Source: an uncultured cyanobacterium (GTDB taxonomy: Bacteria; Cyanobacteriota; Cyanobacteriia; Cyanobacteriales; Nostocaceae). Taken from it: a stretch of DNA of 37,670 nt. Positions 26,710 through 34,000 of the stretch are shown in pieces; positions within the stretch are counted from its first letter, which is position 1, and each line of letters starts with the position of its first letter. Location of the stretch: assembly GCA_903903925.1 (NCBI GenBank), contig CAIVAU010000256.1, forward strand, positions 1 to 37,670. Reading direction: 5' to 3'. The notes beneath the pieces are model-generated. The model had not been told where the DNA came from. It saw only the letters and a list, made by a program, of their open reading frames with translations, and did no database searches. The translations under genes were made by a program, and so were the position numbers.

Positions 26710-27265
26710 CTGGGTTACTGATAGAGTACTCAGCTAGATCAATTGCTACTGTTTCATCATCCAGCTTTAAAAATACCCAATTGGTTCCGGTTGTCACTGT
26801 CCCATAGATCGTTCTCTCTTCTCCATGTTTTCTGTTAAATATTTGTGCCGCAACCATTTCTGCTATGCATTGTCCTAATCCGCCATTAATATCCTCTTTC
26901 TTAGCTTCAACCACGATTATAACGGGTCTTTTTACAATAAGAGCTTCTTTTGATTGTGTGATCAAAAAATCACAATAACCATTCAGTCCCAGGTTCGCAT
27001 CAACATTAAAATCTATCCCAGAAAATAGGTTTATAGGTTGACTTAAAAGCGTTCTTAAATCAGCTAAAAGCGGAAAGATTAATGCTTCTGAACGAATTTT
27101 TTCATTATCACTTGGTCTTAAAAATGGAAAATAATTTGTTAGAGCTTGTTTTAAAAATGGACTTGGTTCTAGTTCAGGAACATCTGCAAAAATGCCCATC
27201 TGTTCCTCAGTCGTTAAGGAGAATTTTTCGATAACTTCGGAAAAAGAAAATTCACTATAGCTCAT
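26669..27265 (-). CDS. PD-(D/E)XK nuclease-like protein (cyanobacterial hypothetical family)
   Basis: 198 residues. The pattern fits a PD-(D/E)XK fold: E60 in IRSEALIFPLL, D99 in GYCDFLI, the E-x-K pair E120/K122 in IIVVEAKKED, and the helix GGLGQCIAEMVAAQIF with Q132. Proteins of this type are common singletons in cyanobacteria, often of unknown role; some resemble type I restriction N-terminal domains. All metal-binding positions seem to be present, so it may be active. It overlaps the tail of the integrase fragment on the other strand, so it was probably placed there by the same rearrangement. Confidence 0.65.
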   Translation of the reverse strand: MSYSEFSFSEVIEKFSLTTEEQMGIFADVPELEPSPFLKQALTNYFPFLRPSDNEKIRSEALIFPLLADLRTLLSQPINLFSGIDFNVDANLGLNGYCDFLITQSKEALIVKRPVIIVVEAKKEDINGGLGQCIAEMVAAQIFNRKHGEERTIYGTVTTGTNWVFLKLDDETVAIDLAEYSISNPAKILGILATAAKI

Positions 27266-27362
27266 TGTCGTTCTCCTTCATGCAGTTTGGGAGTTGGAAC
27301 CTAATTCACCTGTAACATAACGAATATAGCTGTCTGAGCAGATTTAAGAATTAATTCTTAGG

Positions 27363-27448
27363 TAGTGTGAGCGTCTCGCTCACAAATTTTGACGGGTTCG
27401 TAGTGTGAGCGTCTCGCTCACGAAGCGAGCAAGATGCTCGCACTACTA
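27363..27448. repeat. Double copy of the TAGTGTGAGCGTCTCGCTCAC palindromic repeat
   Basis: The 21-base unit (tagtgtgagc, gtct, cgctcac) is exactly repeated at 27363-27383 and 27401-27421. The second copy folds with gcgagcaagatgctcgcactacta (to 27448). Related to the copies at 28835 and 33749. It lies just after the phosphatase gene and may act as a transcription-end hairpin. Confidence 0.75.
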
Positions 27449-27459
27449 GGCAAGGCATA

Positions 27460-28776
27460 TCATTTCCGAAAGAACCCCAGTTTTTTCCTTTTAATTGTAT
27501 TCTGCTTAACTTCCTCAAATAGTTCTTCTTCTTCAAATACTTCTTCTTCCTCTTCAAGAGAATCCAGCATTTCAAAGAGTTCCTGTTTCTCAAATGGTAG
27601 CTGTTTGAGAACAACTAAAGTAATGTCATCAAAAACCTTTTGTTTGCCAATAAATCCCTTAACATCATCAATTATTGCTTGCTTAATTTCTTCGGCAGAT
27701 CTATGCCAGTTATGACTAATAATTTCGCATAATCTCTCAATTCCATATTGTTTTTTATCAATGTTGTACGCTTCTGGAATTCCATCGGTATAGAGGACAA
27801 CTCCATCCCCCACATTTAATTCAATGATAGTATGATTAATAAAATCAGTAATTTCCTCATCTAACCCAATAGGAAATCCTAGATTCATGGTGTTAACGCG
27901 CTCAATATGACCCCCCTTCCTCACGACAATAGTTTCTTCATGCTGACCGCTAATACTGATTTTACCTTCTGAATAAGTGAGAATCACTAACGTTAAATTC
28001 TTTTCAGAATTCATTCGTTGGACATTTTTATAAATAGTGCGGTTGAGTGCATCTAAAAATCTAACTGGGTCGAGTTCTCGAATCTCCTTAAGAGTACGGA
28101 CTGCTGTTTGCGTCATTACCATGACGATGCCACTTTCAAGTCCGTGTCCAGTGACATCACCAATCGCAATTGTCACGAGACCATCTGTATAAAGAACGTC
28201 ATAGTAGTCACCGCCTACTTCGTCTGCAGGTTCCATATAGCCTGCAATTTCTAAATCTTCTATGGCACTGAGTTCTTCTGATGTTGGAAGAATCATTTGT
28301 TGCATTTGACGCAACATATCCAGTTCTTTACGCATGCGGAAGTTATCTGCTTGGAGAATGGCTTCCGCTTCTTGTCGTTTCAGAAGGTTGACGTATGCTT
28401 TAGAATGATAGCGGATGCGGGCGACCAGTTCTGCCTTGTCGGGCAATTTGACTATATAATCATTGGCTCCTAATGCAAAAGCTTTTGCTTTGATGACTGG
28501 TTCTTCTTTACTAGAAAGAACAATCAGCGGAACGTCTTTTGTAGAGGCGTTTTGGGCTCGTAAAAAGCGCACTAACACCAGTCCTTCCATCTCAGGCATC
28601 ACTAGGTCTTGTAAGATGATGGTTGGCTGACATGACTTAGCCACTTTGAGAGCCTGGGTGGGGTCGTTACAATAGTGAAAAGTAATATCTTTTTCTGGAA
28701 GCAACATTCGCCGAACAGCTTCGGCAATCATTGGCTGATCGTCGATGAGTAAAACTGTAATTGGGTCTTCTGGCAT
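27460..28776 (-). CDS. Response regulator with SpoIIE/PP2C-type serine phosphatase output
   Basis: 438 residues from ATG 28776. The frame extends 31 codons upstream, but that part is translated palindromic repeat. A receiver domain (5-125; D12-D13, D57 in ILQDLVMPEMEG) is followed by a coiled coil (about 128-165). A PP2C/SpoIIE domain (about 175-392) has metal-binding acids D190 (EVGGDYYD), D207 (AIGDVTGHG), D331 (YTDGIPEA) and D383-D384 (FDDITLVVL). The tail is very acidic (LEEEEEVFEEEELFEE) and then basic (KRKKLGFFRK). It is the last gene of the CheW-CheA-CheB operon, where Pseudomonas has the GGDEF regulator WspR. Phosphorylation by the CheA should switch a Ser/Thr phosphatase, perhaps acting on an anti-sigma antagonist elsewhere (inference). 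Confidence 0.93.
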   Translation of the reverse strand: MPEDPITVLLIDDQPMIAEAVRRMLLPEKDITFHYCNDPTQALKVAKSCQPTIILQDLVMPEMEGLVLVRFLRAQNASTKDVPLIVLSSKEEPVIKAKAFALGANDYIVKLPDKAELVARIRYHSKAYVNLLKRQEAEAILQADNFRMRKELDMLRQMQQMILPTSEELSAIEDLEIAGYMEPADEVGGDYYDVLYTDGLVTIAIGDVTGHGLESGIVMVMTQTAVRTLKEIRELDPVRFLDALNRTIYKNVQRMNSEKNLTLVILTYSEGKISISGQHEETIVVRKGGHIERVNTMNLGFPIGLDEEITDFINHTIIELNVGDGVVLYTDGIPEAYNIDKKQYGIERLCEIISHNWHRSAEEIKQAIIDDVKGFIGKQKVFDDITLVVLKQLPFEKQELFEMLDSLEEEEEVFEEEELFEEVKQNTIKRKKLGFFRK

Positions 28777-28834
28777 GGGGATAATAGGGGGTAGGTAAGA
28801 GCTAGATTGTATAACGCAAAAACGTAAAAGTATT

Positions 28835-28856
28835 GTAGTGCGGGCATCTTGCCCGC
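28835..28856. repeat. GTAGTGCGGGCATCTTGCCCGC palindromic repeat
   Basis: A perfect gcgggca-tct-tgcccgc hairpin in the 110-bp gap between cheB and the phosphatase gene. It may set differential expression within the operon. A spurious upstream extension of the phosphatase frame runs through it. Confidence 0.75.
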
Positions 28857-28886
28857 GTCTCATATACAAATTAAGTGCGCAATAGC

Positions 28887-29912
28887 TTAACGACTCACTG
28901 CTAATTGCTCAATCAGAGTAGGAGCGATCGCTTCTATCGGCAAAATCTTGACGGCTGCACCCAACTCCACCGCTGCTTTTGGCATGCCATAAACCACGCA
29001 GGTCGCTTGATTTTGAGCGATAGTGTGCCAGCCCTTAGTGCGCAACAGACTCAATCCTTCAGCTCCATCCCTGCCCATACCTGTTAGTAGCACAGCAATT
29101 CCTTGGTGTTTCCAGTACTGGGCTAAACTTTTGAAAAACACATCAACTGAAGGACGATAGGGATAATCTGTAGGGTCTTTAGTATAACCTAAACTCAAAT
29201 TTGGTCGTAAATACAGGTGGTTGTTCGTTGCCGCAATCAAGACTTTTCCAATTTCCAGACGACTACCTTCATCTGCTATTCTGACTTGAAGGGGTGTTTG
29301 TTGATTCAACCATTCGACTAACCCAGGGGCAAACTGAACATCCACATGCTGGACAATCACCACTGCTGCACCAAAATTTGCGGGTAAGTGAGAGAGAATT
29401 GTTGCGAGGGCATTTGGACCACCGGTAGAAGAACCGATCGCCACCAGTGGAGCAAGGGTGGTAATTTGAGAACTGGCACTTCGAGTCGGAACCCTGGATT
29501 TTGCACTTAGGGTTGGAATTCCTTTGAGTTTAGCAATAGTGGCAATTTTAGTCAGCAACACTTGGACATCTTTAGGGTCGCCGCTTGATCCCAAAACTGG
29601 GATACTAACTGCATCCAGTGCGCCACATCCCAGGGCTTCAAAGACTTTGGCAGAATTTTTCTCCACACTGGCAGTGACTACTAGTATGGCGCAGGGAGAG
29701 TTTTTCATAATCTGACGAGTTGCTTCTGCCCCACCCATGATTGGCATGAGTAAATCCATCAAAATCAAGTCAGGGGTATCTTTCGCACACTTAGCGATCG
29801 CTTCAACACCATCCCGTGCGACCCAAGCCACTTGGTAATCAGGGACAGTCATCAGTACACGCCGCAGCGTTTCTACTGTCATTATCATGTCACTTGCGAT
29901 CGCCACTTTCAT
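28887..29912 (-). CDS. cheB: Chemotaxis-type protein-glutamate methylesterase CheB (WspF-like)
   Basis: 341 residues. The receiver domain has phospho-acceptor D53 (LILMDLLMPIMGG), but its usual acidic pair is altered: IASDMIM has D8 where IVDDS is typical. A linker of about 30 residues leads to the methylesterase domain with catalytic triad S162 (GSSTGGPNA), H189 (VQHVD) and D282 (GMGRDGAEG). It removes methyl groups from, or deamidates, receptor glutamates, so it implies an MCP encoded elsewhere. It follows cheA by 34 bp and lies before the phosphatase regulator. In Wsp pathways the CheB (WspF) shuts the system off. Confidence 0.95.
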   Translation of the reverse strand: MKVAIASDMIMTVETLRRVLMTVPDYQVAWVARDGVEAIAKCAKDTPDLILMDLLMPIMGGAEATRQIMKNSPCAILVVTASVEKNSAKVFEALGCGALDAVSIPVLGSSGDPKDVQVLLTKIATIAKLKGIPTLSAKSRVPTRSASSQITTLAPLVAIGSSTGGPNALATILSHLPANFGAAVVIVQHVDVQFAPGLVEWLNQQTPLQVRIADEGSRLEIGKVLIAATNNHLYLRPNLSLGYTKDPTDYPYRPSVDVFFKSLAQYWKHQGIAVLLTGMGRDGAEGLSLLRTKGWHTIAQNQATCVVYGMPKAAVELGAAVKILPIEAIAPTLIEQLAVSR

Positions 29913-29946
29913 ATTTTGTTAGTTTTTAGTTGGTAGTTGTTGAGTG

Positions 29947-32871
29947 TTATGGACCAATTAAATCAACCACTGCATTTACCAGGGTGTCGTCTTGGAAACT
30001 TGCTTTGGTTAAGTAATAATTAGCACCAGCGGCTAGACCCTGAAGGCGGTGTTCTTCACTGTCTTTGTAAGATACAATAATCACAGGCGTCAAATTTAAT
30101 TTTGGATCGTTCTTAATCTTGGTAACGAACTCGATCCCGTTCATACGGGGCATATCAATATCACTGATCACCAAGTCATAGTTCTTAGCACCAACCGCGT
30201 GCCAACCCTCCATACCATCAACGGCAACGTCTACCAGATACCCTTTATTTTCCAACAACCTCCGTTCCATTTCGCGCACAGTAATTGAGTCATCAACCAC
30301 CAGAACACTCTTGCGGGTATCCACCACAGCAATCCCGACATCGCTGCTGAAATGACTTAACCGACGGTTATTAAGCAGGTTGTCAATAGAACGCATCAGA
30401 TCCGAAACATCTACAATGAGAATGAGAGAACCGTCACCCATGAGGGCTGCCGCACTCACATCCTGAACCTTACCCATCCGGGGATCTAATGGTCTAACCA
30501 CAAGATCATGCTCACCCAGAAATCGATCTACCACCAAGCCATAATAGTCTGATTGCTCACTGATCACAACAACAGATAAACTGTCCGACTTGGATGGAAA
30601 TTCCTTCAACTCTAATACCTGATGAGCAGCTACCAAACCGATATTTTTGTTATCCAGAGTGAAATATTGTCGGTTTTCCACAGAGGATATGTGTTTTTTA
30701 TCCACAAGTACAATTTGGTCGATACGTGCCAGTGGGAAGGCATAGGGTTCACCCGATATTTCCACCAACAGGGTGCGGACAACAGACAGAGTTAGTGGAA
30801 GCTGGAAGTTAAAACTAGTGCCAATCCCCGACTGAGAACTTGCTCGCACGTTACCACCGACCTCCTGTGCCATACTCTTGGCAATATCTAAACCAACACC
30901 GCGACCAGAAATTTCAGTCACCTGCTTCGCCGTAGAAAATCCGGGCAAAAACAGAAATTCCATCAGTTCGCTGTCGGTGAGTTGCGCCGCCATTTCTGAG
31001 TTGGTCAGGTTCTTGCTAACAATTTTTTGCCGCAACCACTCTGGGTTAATTCCTTTACCATCGTCAGAAATATTAATAGCCAGCATCCCTCCTCGGTGGA
31101 AGGCTTCCAGTTTTAACGTTCCTTCAGCAGGTTTTCCTGCGGCTAAGCGTTCTTGGGGAAGTTCAATCCCGTGATCAACGGCGTTTCGGAGAATATGGGT
31201 GAGGGGGGCTTCTAGTTTCTTTAAAATATCCCGATCTACTGGGGTAGATTTGCCAATAATTTCTAATGTCACCTGTTTACCTAGCTTTCTCGCCAAATCC
31301 CGAATCATCCGGGGAAATCCCTGCACCCCATCACTAAACGGACGCATGTTAGAGGCAATCACTTCCCGGTAAAGCCGATCAGACAGAGTGGCGGTGCGAC
31401 GGGCATACAATTCCAGTTCATTCAAGCGATCGCCCAAAATCTCTCGACATTCCTGTTCCTTTTGTCGCGCTGCTTCTAAATATTTTTCGCCCTTTTGATG
31501 AGCTTGGTTCAAGGAGGAAGTTTTCTGCAAATTTTCTAAAATTTTCGACAATTCTAGATGCCGTTTCTTGAGGAGTATGAGGGAATCAGCAAACGGCTGT
31601 AGCCAGTTCGCTTCGATCAGAGACTCTCCTGCCAAACCCATAATCCGATTTAGGTTATCGGCACTGACTCGCACAACCCGATCTGTCGCAGAGGCTAGCT
31701 GTGATGTTGGGGACTGGTTAATCGGTTCCAGATGACTGGGTGTTGTCTTGACCAACTCCTTCGCGGTAGGATTTGGTGTCTGGTCAGAGACAAACGTGGC
31801 TTCTAATTCCTGCTGTTGGGGCGGTGCTGTTGTCTCTGTGGTGGTATTTTTAGCGCCATCTACTTGCTGCTGTGGACGTTGCGCCTTGACCTTGGGAGCC
31901 GATCCTGGTGTGAGTATAGCAGAGATTTCATCTCTGGTCGTGGCAATTTCCTGAGCATGTTCCCTCAGCCAGTGGTTTAAATCTCCTGGCTCAAGCTGGC
32001 TAATACTTAGAAGTAGGTCAACCCCCAACAATAGCACATCTACCTGATCTGCCTCCAGAGTAACAGCATGGTTTTGGGCTGCAACAAAGCAGTCCTCCAT
32101 GACGTGAGCCAGTTGAACAGCAGAGTCAATAGCAACAATCCGAGCAGCTCCTTTTACCGAATGAGCAGCCCGCATTAAGGACTCCAGTGCCTGAGCCGAT
32201 TGGGGATTGCTTTCCAAGGATAACAGCCCCTCATTTAAGATCGCTGCTTGAGCCTCCACTTCCAGCCGGAACAAATCCAGCATAGAAGTGTCGCCCACGT
32301 TTACCATTTCTTCTGGTGGTTGGCTGTTGGTGGTTGGCTGTTGGTGGTTGACTGTTGGTGGTTGACTGTTAGCTGTTAGATCAGCAGGATTTGAGAGAGG
32401 CAAGGAAAAAGCTTCTTTCACTCCCCCCACTTCCCTACCCCCCTGCTCCCCTGCTCCCCCGCTCCCCTGCCCCCCCGCTTCCTGTATAGTCCTTTCAACC
32501 TCCTGCCGATGTTCCAATAGCCAGGAGTCTAGTTCTTCTTCGCCTGCTTGGCTAATGTTCTGGAGGAGAGTGACGGCGTGCTGCAGTGCATCTACCTGCT
32601 TTGCTTCCAAGTTCATAGTTTGGTTAGCAGCGTTGATGAAGCAGTCTTCTAAGACGTGGGCCAGCTTTACGGCGGGGTCGATTTCGACGATTCGAGCTGC
32701 CCCTTTGATTGAATGGGCTGCCCGCATCATTTGTTCCAATGTCTGGGAAGATTGGCTTTGGGTTTTGAGCGCTAACAGCCCTTGATGGATGATGGCTACA
32801 TGGGTTTCTACTTCAGAGCGGAATACACCTAGCATCGAGAGATCGCTGCTGATATCCTGTTTGCTGTCCAT
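29947..32871 (-). CDS. cheA: Hybrid CheA kinase with two Hpt domains and C-terminal receiver (WspE-like)
   Basis: 974 residues from ATG 32871 (a GTG one codon earlier is unlikely). Order: Hpt1 (about 10-125, H53 in AAHSIKGAAR); a low-complexity linker; Hpt2 (about 195-320, H237 in AAHSVKGAAR), clearly a duplicate of Hpt1; a Pro/Gln/Thr linker; a dimerisation/coiled-coil segment (400-520); HATPase (about 553-692: LRNAVDHGIELPQERL, DDGKGI, FLPGFST, GRGVGLD); a CheW-like domain (about 698-835); and a receiver (855-974, D904 in ISDIDMPRMNG). The fused receiver matches WspE/FrzE-type kinases. The ATG overlaps the upstream CheW-type stop (TGATG), so translation is coupled. Partners are likely CheB and the phosphatase regulator downstream. 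Confidence 0.94.
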   Translation of the reverse strand: MDSKQDISSDLSMLGVFRSEVETHVAIIHQGLLALKTQSQSSQTLEQMMRAAHSIKGAARIVEIDPAVKLAHVLEDCFINAANQTMNLEAKQVDALQHAVTLLQNISQAGEEELDSWLLEHRQEVERTIQEAGGQGSGGAGEQGGREVGGVKEAFSLPLSNPADLTANSQPPTVNHQQPTTNSQPPEEMVNVGDTSMLDLFRLEVEAQAAILNEGLLSLESNPQSAQALESLMRAAHSVKGAARIVAIDSAVQLAHVMEDCFVAAQNHAVTLEADQVDVLLLGVDLLLSISQLEPGDLNHWLREHAQEIATTRDEISAILTPGSAPKVKAQRPQQQVDGAKNTTTETTAPPQQQELEATFVSDQTPNPTAKELVKTTPSHLEPINQSPTSQLASATDRVVRVSADNLNRIMGLAGESLIEANWLQPFADSLILLKKRHLELSKILENLQKTSSLNQAHQKGEKYLEAARQKEQECREILGDRLNELELYARRTATLSDRLYREVIASNMRPFSDGVQGFPRMIRDLARKLGKQVTLEIIGKSTPVDRDILKKLEAPLTHILRNAVDHGIELPQERLAAGKPAEGTLKLEAFHRGGMLAINISDDGKGINPEWLRQKIVSKNLTNSEMAAQLTDSELMEFLFLPGFSTAKQVTEISGRGVGLDIAKSMAQEVGGNVRASSQSGIGTSFNFQLPLTLSVVRTLLVEISGEPYAFPLARIDQIVLVDKKHISSVENRQYFTLDNKNIGLVAAHQVLELKEFPSKSDSLSVVVISEQSDYYGLVVDRFLGEHDLVVRPLDPRMGKVQDVSAAALMGDGSLILIVDVSDLMRSIDNLLNNRRLSHFSSDVGIAVVDTRKSVLVVDDSITVREMERRLLENKGYLVDVAVDGMEGWHAVGAKNYDLVISDIDMPRMNGIEFVTKIKNDPKLNLTPVIIVSYKDSEEHRLQGLAAGANYYLTKASFQDDTLVNAVVDLIGP
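32315..32370. repeat. Four tandem 14-bp units inside cheA (linker-coding)
   Basis: ggtggttggctgtt, twice, then ggtggttgactgtt, twice. On the coding strand this gives the NSQPPTVNHQQPTTNSQPP-type linker between the two Hpt domains. A C-rich array (about 32436-32480, CCCCTGCT-like) next to it codes for a Gly-rich part of the same linker. Confidence 0.85.
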
Positions 32872-33587
32872 CACAAAACCCTCCGATTTAGAGTATAAAA
32901 TAGTAAGTCTGAGTCTAAGTAATTAACCTTATGCCCTTGCCAGCGAATCACTCCTTTTGTATAAGCTTCAGTGGCTTTGGAAATCACGACAGGGGCAGCT
33001 TGTAATTCGTCTAGTTGGAAGCGGTGAATTCCAGACACTTCATCAACGGTAAAAACCCACCGTTCCTCATCTTTTGCCACAACCACCATCCGTTTAGGGA
33101 TCACCGAACTTACGTGATGAGGAGAGACGGCGATCGCGTCCAGATCGAGGAGATGTTCTAGGGAGATACACATCAAAATTTCCCCACGAATATTGACTAG
33201 ACCAAGAAAGAGTTCGTTACTACGGTGTGGTATGGTATGAATGACACAGGGTGGTGCGACTTCTTGGAATAGACGAATAGGGAGTGCCAGCAATTCGCCT
33301 CCCAGTCGAAAGATCATCACCGATATGGTTTCTGTAAGCTGAGCAACTGCTGTGCTAAACTGAGTTACTGAATGCTCGGACTGAGCTTTTGCGAGTATGT
33401 TAGTCCATTCGTTGAGATATTCCTGTGGTGCTTCACGTTCTAATAAACTACGTCCAGCCGCAGAATAGACAGGACAGTTGCGGCAATGAATTACAGTTTT
33501 TAGTTCTGGACAGGAGCGATCGCCTTCTACACCGATCTGGTTCCAGCAATCGTTGACAGCTGGTTGATTACCGATAATACTTTGCAT
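32871..33587 (-). CDS. CheW-domain protein with Cys-rich N-terminus (WspD-like)
   Basis: 238 residues. The N-terminus carries four cysteines, C14, C26, C35 and C38, in CWNQIGV-GDRSCPEL-IHCRNCPVYSAAGRSLL. I associate this block with WspD of the Pseudomonas Wsp surface-sensing pathway. Residues about 90-235 form a CheW domain (VMIFRLGGELLALPIRLFQEV, LFLGLVNIRGEILMCISLEHLL, WVFTVDEVSGIHRF). CheW proteins couple receptors to CheA; this one is translationally coupled to the CheA (TGATG). The Cys cluster could bind a metal or respond to redox state (inference). It is first in the operon: no receptor, second CheW or CheR lies upstream within the window. Confidence 0.88.
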   Translation of the reverse strand: MQSIIGNQPAVNDCWNQIGVEGDRSCPELKTVIHCRNCPVYSAAGRSLLEREAPQEYLNEWTNILAKAQSEHSVTQFSTAVAQLTETISVMIFRLGGELLALPIRLFQEVAPPCVIHTIPHRSNELFLGLVNIRGEILMCISLEHLLDLDAIAVSPHHVSSVIPKRMVVVAKDEERWVFTVDEVSGIHRFQLDELQAAPVVISKATEAYTKGVIRWQGHKVNYLDSDLLFYTLNRRVL

Positions 33588-33613
33588 AATAATATGTCTT
33601 TAGGTTAAGTATA

Positions 33614-33736
33614 TTAGTGAGCCATCAAGGGTTTAACAGCAACTATCACCCCTTTACGTTCAGCTTCCAGTAGCACTCCTAACACGCCAGTAATATTGAG
33701 ATCATACTCTCTTGCGATCGCTCGGGTGCATCCCAT
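33614..33736 (-). pseudogene. C-terminal fragment of a DUF3368 (PIN-like toxin) gene
   Basis: Forty codons reading AIAREYDLNITGVLGVLLEA, then ERKGVIVAVKPLM and a stop: the conserved C-terminal segment of DUF3368 proteins (R..A..LGL.V.GTLGVLL.AK..GLI..V.PL). The part before it is replaced by the hairpin repeat at 33728-33809. In these genomes DUF3368 is the toxin partner of a small UPF0175-type antitoxin, which is not present here. The remaining 33810-34000 shows only short frames (one reading MKVVEQHKCQMQELPTNIGR) that I do not recognise. Confidence 0.55.
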
Positions 33737-33809
33737 TTTTGAAAATTCGTAGTGCGAGCATTATAATACACGTGAGCAAGATGTTCACACTACTGCAAAA
33801 CTGGGATGC
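33728..33809. repeat. 82-bp nested hairpin element
   Basis: Outer arms gcatccca (33728-33735) and tgggatgc (33802-33809), extended by T/A-rich imperfect pairing. The inner arms gtagtg (33749-33754) and cactac (33788-33793) belong to the GTAGTGCGAGCAT palindrome family. It sits exactly at the broken edge of the DUF3368 fragment, so it is an insertion or marks a deletion end. Confidence 0.65.
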
Positions 33810-34000
33810 TCCCCTGTTTTTCAGAATATGTGCTGCATAGCTCTACCAATGTTAGTGGGTAATTCTTGCATTTGGCATTTATGCTGTTCAACAACTTTCA
33901 TCAACGCCTTCAAATTGCTAATTTAGCATAACAAGTTTTGATTTTTCTAAGCTGGATCAGTATATACCCTGTTTATAACTCATTTAGGATCGCTATAGCA

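Noticed and set aside
28777..28869. 31-codon N-terminal extension of the phosphatase regulator
   Set aside because: It is the translation of the GCGGGCATCTTGCCCGC palindrome; the receiver domain starts normally at ATG 28776.
33938..34000. 21-codon extension of the first GT2 glycosyltransferase
   Set aside because: It has no ATG, GTG or TTG at its start and the extra residues are not part of the GT2 fold; ATG 34001 is preferred.
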